Under the pieces are notes generated by a model. That model had not been told where the DNA came from, searched no databases, and worked only from the letters and a program-made list of their open reading frames with translations. A stretch of DNA of 64,000 nucleotides from Apilactobacillus waqarii (lineage in GTDB: Bacteria; Bacillota; Bacilli; Lactobacillales; Lactobacillaceae), in contig NZ_JAHQYH010000002.1 in the NCBI RefSeq assembly GCF_019061205.1, positions 1 through 64,000 of the forward strand. The letters run 5' to 3'. A program made the translations under genes and the position numbers. Of this stretch, positions 54,171-62,759 are shown piece by piece. Positions within the stretch are counted from its first letter, which is position 1, and every line of letters begins with the position of its first letter.

Positions 54171-55059
54171 GCTTTGCCACCGCCTTTTCTCTAAAGATTT
54201 CATCTAATGTAGGTGGTTGTTGGCTGAATTCTTCGATGTATTCGCCACGACTGACGGCGTTGAATAGTGCCTTACCGTATTCTTCATCGGTAAGGATAAT
54301 CTTGTAACGGTTATGGCCACGTGCAACAACTTCACTGACACCATCAAGTGCAGCTAGTTCGTTTACGGACATGTCAGTTGTCACAAAGACGTGCTTTTTA
54401 CCGAATTGGGTTCGGATTTCATCAACGCTACCGTTTAAAACGACGTTTCCGTTTCTAAGCATTACGACGTGATCACAAAGTTCTTCAACGTTGTTCATGT
54501 CGTGACTTGAGAAGATGATGGCTGCACCATTTTCCTTAGTTCTGATGATTTCTTTCTTTAAAAGATCTGCGTTAACGGGGTCCAAACCACTAAATGGTTC
54601 ATCTAAGATTACCAACTTTGGTTCATGAATTAAGGTACAGATTAATTGGACCTTTTGTTGATTACCTTTAGATAGTGATTTAATTTTGTCCTTAGCTTCA
54701 CCTTTGACTTCGAAGCGTTTTAACCATGAGTCGATGCGTTCCTTGACCCATTTTTTATCGCGGCCCTTTAGTTCCGCAAAATATGTAATTTGACTTTCAA
54801 TTGTTAGGTCTTCGAATAGACTACGTTCTTCTGGAAGGTATCCCACTTCGTTGAAGTCCTTAACAGTGATTTCGTGATTGTTTAATGTAATTTTTCCATC
54901 GAATTCGATAAAACGAAGAATGCTGTGAAAGGTTGTTGATTTACCAGCACCATTTTGTCCGATTAGACCTAGAATTTGTCCGTCTTTAGCTTCAAATGAA
55001 AGGTTGTTTAAAGCTTGGACTTTGGAAAATGATTTCGAAATGTTTTCAATCTTTAAGAT
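54163..55059 (-). CDS. ABC exporter ATPase (NatA/YhaQ-like) with no conventional start codon
   Basis: ATPase of about 298 residues pairing with the downstream permease. Walker A GQNGAGKST, signature LSKGNQQK, Walker B LVILDEPFSGLDP and H-loop FSSHDMNNVEELC; a C-terminal extra domain binds the permease. In the correct frame the alignment would begin LKIENISKSF, but the codon before it is ATC (55057-55059) and a TAG lies a few codons upstream. ATC is 8 bases from GAGGAG. The nearby ATG (55065-55067) is in another frame and reads MSLS then stop. Either a rare ATC start or a one-base deletion near the start explains this. Confidence 0.75.
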   Translation of the reverse strand: MLKIENISKSFSKVQALNNLSFEAKDGQILGLIGQNGAGKSTTFHSILRFIEFDGKITLNNHEITVKDFNEVGYLPEERSLFEDLTIESQITYFAELKGRDKKWVKERIDSWLKRFEVKGEAKDKIKSLSKGNQQKVQLICTLIHEPKLVILDEPFSGLDPVNADLLKKEIIRTKENGAAIIFSSHDMNNVEELCDHVVMLRNGNVVLNGSVDEIRTQFGKKHVFVTTDMSVNELAALDGVSEVVARGHNRYKIILTDEEYGKALFNAVSRGEYIEEFSQQPPTLDEIFREKAVAKHA

Positions 55060-55094
55060 AAGCTCATCTCCTCTGTTTTGATAAGCCTAATAAT

Positions 55095-55123
55095 ATCATA
55101 ACGATATTCAAATTAAAATTTAA
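55095..55123 (-). promoter_or_regulatory. Promoter of the ABC exporter operon
   Basis: Minus-strand TTAAAT, 17 bases, TATGAT, about 35 bases before the ribosome-binding site. Confidence 0.5.
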
Positions 55124-55311
55124 TTTTTATCGATAAAAACTAGACATCGAGTATGTTTATCATTACTGAAATTTGCGGAAATCAAAAGGCTTAAATATAG
55201 CGCTTTTAACTTGTGATTAGGTGAACAAAGCTGACCTATTTTTTAATCAAAAATGGATATTTTCTTCAAAAAAACATAGTGAAAATTAATTATTTTCTGG
55301 TGATCAATGGG

Positions 55312-55340
55312 TTGAAACCCTTTATTGACACTGATACAAT
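55312..55340 (+). promoter_or_regulatory. Promoter of the ALDH gene
   Basis: TTGAAA, 17 bases, TACAAT. An overlapping TTGACA at 55324 has no matching -10. The remaining part of 55124-55311 is AT-rich with no gene. Confidence 0.6.
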
Positions 55341-55344
55341 CAAA

Positions 55345-55359
55345 TTGAAAACGTTAGTA
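55345..55359. promoter_or_regulatory. Candidate CcpA (cre) site
   Basis: TTGAAAACGTTAGTA fits the cre consensus WTGNAANCGNWNNCW with one mismatch. It lies just downstream of the -10 box, where CcpA would block transcription. Confidence 0.4.
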
Positions 55360-55387
55360 GTATCTAAATTAAAGGAGGGCGTTTTTG

Positions 55388-56764
55388 ATGGTTCAAGTTG
55401 ATGAAATGATTAACAATTTAGTAAGTAATGCACATACTGCATTAGCTGAATTAGAAGGTTTAGATCAATCACAGGTAGACTCAATTGTAGATGCAATGGT
55501 CCAAGCTGGTTTAGATAACAGTGCGGAACTGGCAAAATTAGCTCATGAAGAAACTGGTCGTGGAAATACTCACGACAAGACAATGAAGAACATTTTTGCC
55601 AGTGGTCAAATTGGTAACTTCATTAAGAATCATAAGACTGTTGGAATTATCGATGAAGACGATGAAGCAAAGACAGTTACAATTGCAGAACCATTAGGGG
55701 TGTTAGCTGGTGTTACTCCAGTTACCAACCCAACTTCAACTACTTTATTTAAGGCAATCATTGCGATGAAGACTAGAAACCCAATCGTATTTAGTTTCCA
55801 TCCACAAGCTTTGAAGTCCTCAATAAAAGCAGCTGAAATTGTATTAGATGCAGCCGTTAAAGCAGGGGCACCAATGAATTCAATTCAATGGATTAGCGAA
55901 CCAAGCATTGACGCAACCAATGCTTTGATTCACCACCCTGGTGTTGCAACGATTTTAGCGACTGGTGGACCTGCCATGGTCAAAGCCGCTTACTCAAGTG
56001 GTAAACCCGCATTAGGTGTGGGTCCTGGTAACGCACCATTATATGTTGAAAAGTCCGCAGATTTAGATGCAGCAGTTAAAGACATCGTATTATCAAAGAC
56101 CTTTGATAATGGTATGATTTGTGCTACCGAAAACAGTCTGGTAATCGATTCATCCATCTATGATGACATGAAGAAACGTTTAAGTGATGCTGGTGTATAC
56201 TTCATCGCTGAATCAGATCAAGACAAGCTAGCACAAACTATGTTTAACCCTGAAACTGGTGGAGTTAACGGACCAATCGCCGGTCGTTCAGCTAAGCAAA
56301 TCGCTGACATGGCCGGAATTGAAGTTCCGGAAGACACCAAAGTATTGGCCGCTGAACTAACTGAAGTTGGTCTTGACCACTTACTTTCAGGTGAAAAGCT
56401 TTCACCAGTTGTATCAGTATACAAGGTAGCTGATTCAAATCATGCATACGAAACTCTAGAAGCAATCCTAAACTATGGTGGATTAGGTCACACTGCTGGA
56501 ATTAGATCAACTAATTCTGATGTGATTACTCAATTCGGTATTAAGATGAAGGCCTGCCGTATCCTAGTCAATACTCCTTGCTGTCTAGGTGGGGTTGGTA
56601 GCATCGTGAACGGATTGGAACCTTCATTAACTCTAGGAACTGGTTCATGGGGCTTTAACTCCATTTCACATAACGTTACAGACTTTGATTTACTCAACCT
56701 TAAGAAAATTGCTTACCCACGTAAGAATAGTAACTTTGAAGAACTTATTAAAAAGTATATGTAA
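55388..56764 (+). CDS. Acylating acetaldehyde dehydrogenase, AdhE-like but without alcohol dehydrogenase domain
   Basis: Protein of 458 residues matching the N-terminal half of AdhE: reduction of acetyl-CoA to acetaldehyde with NADH. Marks: HEETGRGNTHDKTMKN, GVTPVTNPTSTTLFKAI, ATGGPAMVKAAYSSGKPALGVGPGN, the catalytic cysteine in FDNGMICATENSLV, and NTPCCLGG. The protein ends where the linker to the iron alcohol dehydrogenase would start, and no ADH remnant follows before the terminator. Heterofermenters normally use the two-domain AdhE to reoxidise NADH as ethanol. AAGGAGGG eight bases upstream fixes the ATG at 55388. Confidence 0.88.
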   Translation: MVQVDEMINNLVSNAHTALAELEGLDQSQVDSIVDAMVQAGLDNSAELAKLAHEETGRGNTHDKTMKNIFASGQIGNFIKNHKTVGIIDEDDEAKTVTIAEPLGVLAGVTPVTNPTSTTLFKAIIAMKTRNPIVFSFHPQALKSSIKAAEIVLDAAVKAGAPMNSIQWISEPSIDATNALIHHPGVATILATGGPAMVKAAYSSGKPALGVGPGNAPLYVEKSADLDAAVKDIVLSKTFDNGMICATENSLVIDSSIYDDMKKRLSDAGVYFIAESDQDKLAQTMFNPETGGVNGPIAGRSAKQIADMAGIEVPEDTKVLAAELTEVGLDHLLSGEKLSPVVSVYKVADSNHAYETLEAILNYGGLGHTAGIRSTNSDVITQFGIKMKACRILVNTPCCLGGVGSIVNGLEPSLTLGTGSWGFNSISHNVTDFDLLNLKKIAYPRKNSNFEELIKKYM

Positions 56765-56766
56765 TT

Positions 56767-56797
56767 AAAAAAGACTAGGCATTTGCCTAGTCTTTTT
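56767..56797. terminator. Bidirectional terminator
   Basis: AGACTAGGC and GCCTAGTCT around ATTT with A and T tracts, between the ALDH gene and convergent yeiH. Confidence 0.88.
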
Positions 56798-56798
56798 A

Positions 56799-57821
56799 TT
56801 ATGCGTGAATTAATAGTTTGATTAAGATTAGTGCCACGATGGTTTGAATTAGACCAACTGAAACACTGTAAATCGCAAAACGCTTTCCGGCCTTTAGGAA
56901 CGCCTTTAAGTTTAGACGTAAACCGATAGCGGCTAGCGCGATGATTTCACACCATGAGCTCAATAGGTGAGCGGTGTTGCCGATGAAAGCTGGAAGGTGG
57001 AAGAAACTGTTTAGGATACAGAAGATTAAGAACCATAGAACGTACCATGGTAAGAAATCAATCTTACCTTTCTTTACTTCTTCCTCAACTTCTTTTTCGG
57101 CGTTAGCTAATGCTTCGTTTTTAGCATGGATGCGTGCAAACACAGTAACCACAACTACTAGCATGATGATTCGCATAATCTTGAATAAAGTAGCGAATTG
57201 GACTGTTGTTTGGTTAACCATTGTTGCACTGGCGATAACTTGTCCAACTGATTGGACGGTACCACCAATCAAGGCACCACGTAGCATGTCAACGTGACCG
57301 AACACCATGGTACCAATGACAGGAAGAGCTAGCATCATCACGGTTCCCATTAAGTTCACCAATGTGATACTCATACCGGCATCTTCGTCGGAAGCGTTAA
57401 TGACTGGTTTGATGGAAGCAATTGCTGATGATCCACAAACCGCGTTTCCACCAGCCATGCAAAGGTAGATTCCTTCACCGAAGTGAAGCCACTTACCAAT
57501 CATGATGGCAGCGATAATGGTGATGGCCATTTGGATGATGATGAATAGTAATCCTGACCAGTGTAATTGAAGAATAGTTTGGAAAGTGATGGTAAGACCA
57601 AGTAGCATTACTGAGTATTCTAGTAATCGTTTTTCAGCAAACTTGGTACCAGCGCTTAGAACTGGTTGTTTTAAAACGGTGTTACCCAACACAATCCCGA
57701 TTAGGATTGCGATGGTGGCTCCACCGATGTTTGGAATAATAGCTGTAAGAAATTGACTAATAATTGCAATAATAGCTGCAGCTAGAAATCCAATGGTACG
57801 TTTTTTAATCGTATCAATCAT
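56799..57821 (-). CDS. YeiH-family (UPF0324) putative sulfate exporter
   Basis: Membrane protein of 340 residues with about ten helices. Family markers are GGATIAILIGIVLGN, the GNAVCGSSAIAS segment and GTVQSVGQVIASA. The family is annotated as putative sulfate or sulfonate exporters but the substrate is not proven. It is monocistronic; ribosome-binding site AAAGGAGAA. Confidence 0.88.
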   Translation of the reverse strand: MIDTIKKRTIGFLAAAIIAIISQFLTAIIPNIGGATIAILIGIVLGNTVLKQPVLSAGTKFAEKRLLEYSVMLLGLTITFQTILQLHWSGLLFIIIQMAITIIAAIMIGKWLHFGEGIYLCMAGGNAVCGSSAIASIKPVINASDEDAGMSITLVNLMGTVMMLALPVIGTMVFGHVDMLRGALIGGTVQSVGQVIASATMVNQTTVQFATLFKIMRIIMLVVVVTVFARIHAKNEALANAEKEVEEEVKKGKIDFLPWYVLWFLIFCILNSFFHLPAFIGNTAHLLSSWCEIIALAAIGLRLNLKAFLKAGKRFAIYSVSVGLIQTIVALILIKLLIHA

Positions 57822-57913
57822 ATGAATTTCTCCTTTATTTATAATATTTAAATTATATCACGTGTGACAACCCTTTTAAACCGTTGAATTGTTAAGCTTT
57901 AGTTAATATGATT

Positions 57914-57941
57914 TTGATAATGTCGATATATCACGTATAAT
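57914..57941 (+). promoter_or_regulatory. Promoter of the 57970 gene
   Basis: TTGATA, 16 bases, TATAAT. Confidence 0.6.
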
Positions 57942-57969
57942 TATAAGTAATAGGAGTGATAATTTATAT

Positions 57970-58209
57970 ATGTGGAATATAATTGCGATTCTTTTATTTA
58001 TTTTTGCAATTTATGAAGTGGTCAAGAGTATTAAAGACCGTGGTGTCGTTAGAGACATCTTGAACAATTATGACAACGTCGTTAAAATACGTGCCATGAT
58101 TGAAGAACATAATGATGATAGCGAGATTGTTAACGCTATTAAGGATGAATTTAATGTTAGATTTTATCCTGCAACTAGAATTTTTATGAGTGTCAAAAAA
58201 ATGAAGTAA
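57970..58209 (+). CDS. Small membrane-anchored hypothetical protein
   Basis: Protein of 79 residues: one N-terminal helix (about 3-19) and a charged cytoplasmic part with a predicted helix (NNYDNVVKIRAMIEE) and a strand FNVRFYPATRIF. Ribosome-binding site TAGGAGTGA. Alone between promoter and terminator. No family known to me. Confidence 0.65.
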   Translation: MWNIIAILLFIFAIYEVVKSIKDRGVVRDILNNYDNVVKIRAMIEEHNDDSEIVNAIKDEFNVRFYPATRIFMSVKKMK

Positions 58210-58212
58210 AAC

Positions 58213-58246
58213 AAAAAGCCTAACGTTTAACACGTTAGACTTTTTT
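58213..58246. terminator. Bidirectional terminator
   Basis: GCCTAACGT and ACGTTAGAC around TTAAC with A and T tracts. Confidence 0.85.
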
Positions 58247-58251
58247 ATTTG

Positions 58252-59628
58252 TTATTTGCGTTTTACAACGGCGTTTAAGATTAGACTAGCAATCACGATT
58301 AATACTAGTAATAAAATCAACGCATGAAGTGATCCAACCGCAGTTCCGTTGGCTTCGTTACTACTACTCAATTGACTGATAGTAATGATAGCTGAAGTTA
58401 CCGATGTTCCGATTGCTCCAGCAATTTGTTGAGTTGTGTTAAATACGGCATTACCGTCTGTTCGTTGATTGTTATTTAGGTTACTTAATCCACTTGTCAT
58501 AATATTTCCGAATGATAGACCAATACATAGCATGAATATGATATAAAATCCTAAAATCATAGCATTACTTAGATGTGTTCCAAAGATGGTGAATAGAATC
58601 ATTCCAATCATTCCAAATGACATACCAAAAGCGATTGGCTTATAAGCACCAAATTTATCATATAAACTACCTGATACAGGGGCAAATAAAGCACCAACGA
58701 TAGCCCCTGGTAGTACTAACAAACCAGCGATAAAAGCTGAAGAGTGATTTACCAATTGAACATAATTGGGCAAAATGAATGATAAACCTAATGTAATAAA
58801 TTGAATAATGAAAAAACTAATTACATGTCCAGAGAACTTGTGATTTTGTAGTACAGATAAGTCCAAGATAGCATTTTTACTATTAACGCAGTGCTTGTAT
58901 AGGGTGATTAAAGCAATTATACCCACAATAATTGGTAACAGTACAAGTGCATTTAAAATGTTTCCAGAACTCATATTTGAGAACCCAAAGACTAGACCAA
59001 TAAAAGTAATTACAATTAAAATTAGTCCAACAAAATCCAAACGAGTCTTTTTAATTTCACGCTTCTGTTCGATGTTTAATACACCTAATAATAATGAAAT
59101 CACGAGAACTGGCAATAGAATGGCGAAAATATAGCGCCAACCAATTGTAGATACGATAAACCCACCAAAAGTAGGACCAACAGCTGGTGCAACGGCTGTG
59201 ATTAAATTACCTACACCCATCATTACACCAAGTTTTTCAGCGGGTACTTGATCTAAGATGATGTTAAACATCAATGGTAGTGCAATCCCAGTTCCAAATC
59301 CTTGGATAACACGACCTAGTAGCAATACAGTGAATGATGGGGCTAATAAGTCGCACACAACCCCTAGAATAAATAGTAAATTGGCAACGATAAATAATTG
59401 CTTGGTTTTAAAATTACGGTTCAATATTGCAGAAAGTGGTACAACGATTGAAACGATTAGTAAATAGATTGTAGTCATCCATTGAACAGTACTGGTACCG
59501 ACGTTAAAGTCGTGCATCAAAGTCGGAAATGTGATGTTCATTGAAGTTTCAATGACAACACCACTAAAGGACATGATTCCAGCTGCGATGACTGATAGTA
59601 ATGTCTTTAATGAAATTTTGCTATCCAT
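58252..59628 (-). CDS. MFS multidrug transporter, DHA2 (EmrB/QacA) family
   Basis: Membrane protein of 458 residues with 14 predicted helices. VVIETSMNITFPTLMHDFNVGTSTVQWMTTIYLL and the motif C-like GVGNLITAVAPAVGPTFGGFI identify DHA2 drug/proton antiporters. Its start lies two bases after the stop of a MarR gene, forming a typical marR-pump operon controlled by the palindrome upstream of marR. Substrate unknown. Confidence 0.9.
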   Translation of the reverse strand: MDSKISLKTLLSVIAAGIMSFSGVVIETSMNITFPTLMHDFNVGTSTVQWMTTIYLLIVSIVVPLSAILNRNFKTKQLFIVANLLFILGVVCDLLAPSFTVLLLGRVIQGFGTGIALPLMFNIILDQVPAEKLGVMMGVGNLITAVAPAVGPTFGGFIVSTIGWRYIFAILLPVLVISLLLGVLNIEQKREIKKTRLDFVGLILIVITFIGLVFGFSNMSSGNILNALVLLPIIVGIIALITLYKHCVNSKNAILDLSVLQNHKFSGHVISFFIIQFITLGLSFILPNYVQLVNHSSAFIAGLLVLPGAIVGALFAPVSGSLYDKFGAYKPIAFGMSFGMIGMILFTIFGTHLSNAMILGFYIIFMLCIGLSFGNIMTSGLSNLNNNQRTDGNAVFNTTQQIAGAIGTSVTSAIITISQLSSSNEANGTAVGSLHALILLLVLIVIASLILNAVVKRK

Positions 59629-59630
59629 TA

Positions 59631-60053
59631 TTAATCCCCCATGTGTTTAATGATTTTATCTAAGCTACTCTCTAGGGCAGCGTATTCTTCATCAGACAAG
59701 AAACTATGGATTTGTTGTTGCGTTTCAACCATGAACTTTTGAATGTCGTCTTCGTATTGAACAGCTAAATCGGTTAGGATAACCTGCTTTTGACGAGCAT
59801 CCTTGTTCGATTCAACACGGCGTACTAATCCCTTATCTTCCATTCTCTTCAATAGCGTTGAAGCGGTGGAACGACGGATGTTAAATTCGTGTTCGATGTC
59901 TTTTTGAAATATTTCTTGATCGTAAAACAGGGTCAAGAAGTCGATTACGGACATCTGCATACTTGTTAAATCGTATTGAATTGCGAACTTATCAAATTGT
60001 TTGGTAAGTTGGGTTGATGCAATTTTTAGTTGTCTTCCAATATTTTCTGTCAT
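59631..60053 (-). CDS. MarR-family transcriptional regulator
   Basis: Protein of 140 residues starting at MTENIGRQLK behind AGGAAGTGA. The winged helix is clear: IFQKDIEHEFNIRRSTASTLLKRMEDKGLVRRVESNKDARQKQVILT. It probably represses itself and the downstream efflux pump and is released by the pump's substrate. A perfect 18-bp palindrome lies 20 bases upstream of the start. Confidence 0.92.
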   Translation of the reverse strand: MTENIGRQLKIASTQLTKQFDKFAIQYDLTSMQMSVIDFLTLFYDQEIFQKDIEHEFNIRRSTASTLLKRMEDKGLVRRVESNKDARQKQVILTDLAVQYEDDIQKFMVETQQQIHSFLSDEEYAALESSLDKIIKHMGD

Positions 60054-60072
60054 GAATATCACTTCCTAGATT

Positions 60073-60090
60073 TTGTTAGCATGCTAACAA
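60073..60090. promoter_or_regulatory. Candidate MarR operator
   Basis: TTGTTAGCATGCTAACAA is a perfect 18-bp palindrome directly upstream of the marR-MFS operon; TTAGC-type half-sites are typical for MarR proteins. Confidence 0.75.
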
Positions 60091-60131
60091 TTATAAAAGG
60101 GACAAAATAAAAATGCAAGCAAAAAATGCAC

Positions 60132-60163
60132 AAAAAAAGAACCCCGCATAAGCGAGGCTCTTT
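60132..60163 (-). terminator. Terminator of the GlnR-type ABC operon
   Basis: AGAACCCCGC and GCGAGGCTCT around ATAA; the minus-strand T run is the A tract at 60132-60138. Confidence 0.85.
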
Positions 60164-60167
60164 AATA

Positions 60168-60905
60168 CTAGACCTCCAAAATCTTTGATAGGAATGATTT
60201 TAGACGATCGTTCTTAGGGTGGTTGAAGATTTCATCTGGAGTACCTTCTTCTTGGATAATACCGTCATCAACGAATACCACACGGTCAGCAACTTCTTTG
60301 GCAAAGCCCATTTCGTGGGTAACAACAACCATTGTCATACCTTTTTCTTTAGCTAACTTCTTCATAACGTTTAAAACGTCACCGACCATTTCAGGGTCAA
60401 GAGCAGAAGTAGGTTCATCGAATAGCATGATGTCTGGGTTCATTGCTAAAGCACGGGCGATAGCAACACGTTGTTTTTGACCACCAGATAGTGAATTTAC
60501 TGAAGCATCGAATTTATTTTCTAGCCCAACAACTTCTAGTAACTTCTTAGCTTGTTTTACAGCATCTTCTTTTGATAGCTTACCTAATTCAACAGGTGCT
60601 AACATGATGTTTTTACCAACTGATAGGTTGTTAAATAGGTTAAAGTGTTGGAACACCATACCGATTTGTTCACGAACCTTATCGATATCAACACCTTTTT
60701 TGGCGATGTCAGTACCGTGAACAACAACTGAACCTGAAGTTGGTTCTTCTAACTTGTTTAAAGTTCTTAATAGAGTTGACTTACCAGAACCAGAAGGGCC
60801 GATAATAACAACTACTTCGTTATCTTTAACTTCTAGATCTACACCACGTAAGACATGGTTGTCTGCGTATTGTTTGTGTAAATCAGTTACTTTAATTTTG
60901 CTCAT
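60168..60905 (-). CDS. glnQ: Polar amino-acid (glutamine-type) ABC transporter ATPase
   Basis: ATPase of 245 residues with Walker [10 protein letters not shown], signature LSGGQKQR, Walker [15 protein letters not shown] and VVTHEMGFA. It overlaps the end of the fused permease gene by 4 bases. It resembles GlnQ more than the ATPase at 8177 does. The symbol is a family label; glutamine specificity is inferred from the GlnR-type boxes upstream. Confidence 0.88.
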   Translation of the reverse strand: MSKIKVTDLHKQYADNHVLRGVDLEVKDNEVVVIIGPSGSGKSTLLRTLNKLEEPTSGSVVVHGTDIAKKGVDIDKVREQIGMVFQHFNLFNNLSVGKNIMLAPVELGKLSKEDAVKQAKKLLEVVGLENKFDASVNSLSGGQKQRVAIARALAMNPDIMLFDEPTSALDPEMVGDVLNVMKKLAKEKGMTMVVVTHEMGFAKEVADRVVFVDDGIIQEEGTPDEIFNHPKNDRLKSFLSKILEV

Positions 60906-62347
60906 ATCTTAGCTCTCCTTTTTACCCAGTTTGATAGCCAAGTTAATAGGGTAATTACAATTAGGTAGATAATTGCAACCATTGCCCAAACTTTGAATCC
61001 TTCAAGGTTTCTAGCGATGATAATCTTACCGGTTTGAGTAAGTTCTAGAATACCGATAATTGATAGGATTGAAGTATCCTTCAAGGTAATGATGAATTGG
61101 TTAATGAATGATGGAACCATTAACTTAACACCTTGAGGTAGGATAACCTTTCTCATCGACTTACCGAATGGTAAACCGAGTGATCTAGCGGCTTCCATTT
61201 GACCTTTATCAACTGATTCAATACCACCCTTAACAAAGGCAGCAATGTATGCACCTTCATCTAACATTAACGTGATAACCCCAGCTACGAAAGCAGGGAT
61301 TCTAGTACCAGTTAATGTAGGGATACCAGTGTAGATGAATAATGCTAAAACTAGTAGAGGCATACCTCTAAATAAGTAGATAACAGTTGATGACAACCAA
61401 CGGAAGAACTTGATTGGTAGAACCCCAAATAGTCCAAAGATTACACCAAAAATGGTAGCGAAGAAGATTGAAACAATTGTTAACCATAGGGTTTGTAAGA
61501 AACCTTGCCATAGGAAAGTCTTGTTTTGCTTCAAGATACCAAAGAATGAGTGAGTGTCAGCATTGTTTTTCTTAGCATTTAAGTATCTATCAATAATCTT
61601 TTTGTATTCACCATTTTTCTTTAGGTGAGCTAGACCAACGTTGAACTTCTTTAGTAGTTCTTGGTTAGTACCTTTTTTAACACCAAATGCAACTGGAGTA
61701 CCAGCGGCTGGTTTAGTAACGATTTTTAGTTTAGTACCTTGGTTGATGCCGTATCTTAATACTGGTTCGTCATCGAAACATGCAACAGAGTTACCTGTTA
61801 AAACATCTTCGTAGACGTTACTTGAATCATCGAAAGTACTAATCTTAAATCCATATTTCTTTTGAATTGATTGTGCATATTGAGCACCAGTAGTACCAGT
61901 CTTAACTGCAACTGTCTTACCACGTAGGTCCTCTAAACCTTTAATGTTGTCACTGTTTTGAGATACTGCCATAACAACACCTGAATTGTAGTAAGGATCA
62001 GAGAAGTCAAATGATCCCTTACGTTCAGGGGTTACGGACATACCAGCAACCATACCATTTAGTTGCCCTGCTTGAACGGATTGAATCAATCCACTAAAGC
62101 TGGATGCTTTCCAGTTAATTTTGAAGTGTTGATCTTTTGCAATCGCGTTGAATAAATCAATATCAATACCAACATATTTATTGTTGTCGTTTGCAAATTC
62201 AAATGGTGGGAATGTAACATCCATACCAATTTGGTAGGTCTTTTCTGCAGCATGTGTTTTTGTAGGTGCTGAGAATAAACCGAATGCAACGACGAATCCA
62301 ACGGCTAATGTCATTAACCATCGGATTACAGATGAATGTCGCTTCAT
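60902..62347 (-). CDS. glnP: Polar amino-acid ABC transporter, fused substrate-binding protein and permease
   Basis: Protein of 481 residues: a signal/anchor segment (about 10-33), a family 3 binding domain (about 36-265; [40 protein letters not shown]) and a permease domain with the EAA loop [15 protein letters not shown]. It shares its architecture with the protein encoded at 6703. Two GlnR/TnrA-type boxes lie upstream, so expression probably follows nitrogen supply. Glutamine or glutamate is the likely substrate. Confidence 0.88.
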   Translation of the reverse strand: MKRHSSVIRWLMTLAVGFVVAFGLFSAPTKTHAAEKTYQIGMDVTFPPFEFANDNNKYVGIDIDLFNAIAKDQHFKINWKASSFSGLIQSVQAGQLNGMVAGMSVTPERKGSFDFSDPYYNSGVVMAVSQNSDNIKGLEDLRGKTVAVKTGTTGAQYAQSIQKKYGFKISTFDDSSNVYEDVLTGNSVACFDDEPVLRYGINQGTKLKIVTKPAAGTPVAFGVKKGTNQELLKKFNVGLAHLKKNGEYKKIIDRYLNAKKNNADTHSFFGILKQNKTFLWQGFLQTLWLTIVSIFFATIFGVIFGLFGVLPIKFFRWLSSTVIYLFRGMPLLVLALFIYTGIPTLTGTRIPAFVAGVITLMLDEGAYIAAFVKGGIESVDKGQMEAARSLGLPFGKSMRKVILPQGVKLMVPSFINQFIITLKDTSILSIIGILELTQTGKIIIARNLEGFKVWAMVAIIYLIVITLLTWLSNWVKRRAKI

Positions 62348-62384
62348 TAGTAAAACCCCTTTTCAAAGTAGTATTTCTTTTCCA

Positions 62385-62401
62385 CGTTATATTTCATAAC
62401 A
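62385..62401. promoter_or_regulatory. GlnR/TnrA-type box, promoter-proximal
   Basis: CGTTATATTTCATAACA matches TGTNAN7TNACA with one mismatch, 38 bases upstream of the fused permease gene. Confidence 0.5.
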
Positions 62402-62479
62402 TTGTATGTACTTATCATATCAGAACCGTCAAGCATTGTATATCTGAAAAATCGATTTTTTTAAAAAAATTAAGTTTTA

Positions 62480-62498
62480 ATGTTATAAAATATAACAT
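62480..62498. promoter_or_regulatory. GlnR/TnrA-type box, perfect palindrome
   Basis: ATGTTATAAAATATAACAT is palindromic and includes a full TGTNAN7TNACA match (62481-62497), about 96 bases from the first box. GlnR represses glutamine uptake genes of lactic acid bacteria when nitrogen is plentiful. Confidence 0.65.
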
Positions 62499-62597
62499 AT
62501 GAATAGATGTATAAGTTAAATATCAAAACTTTACCAAAAATTAATCTTTGTCAAAATCCTTATTTATCAAGGGTTAGCGGCTCTCATGTTAGAAAAT

Positions 62598-62614
62598 GGT
62601 CAAAAAAGGTCAAA
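62598..62614. promoter_or_regulatory. CtsR operator
   Basis: GGTCAAAAAAGGTCAAA is a direct heptad repeat with a 3-base gap, the CtsR consensus, directly upstream of the clpL promoter; indicates class III heat-shock control. Confidence 0.9.
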
Positions 62615-62621
62615 AACAGTA

Positions 62622-62649
62622 TTGAATTATGTATTTTAGGTGGTATTAT
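62622..62649 (+). promoter_or_regulatory. Promoter of clpL
   Basis: TTGAAT, 16 bases, TATTAT, just downstream of the CtsR box; a leader of about 100 bases follows in which no gene is seen. Confidence 0.6.
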
Positions 62650-62759
62650 ATTCAGTAGATAAGGAAACAAAGGAAAAACTAAAAGCCTTATCTAATACAT
62701 GCCGTGTTTGGCTAATGTATTTGAAAATAAAAAATTATATGAAATGTGAGGGATGTACT

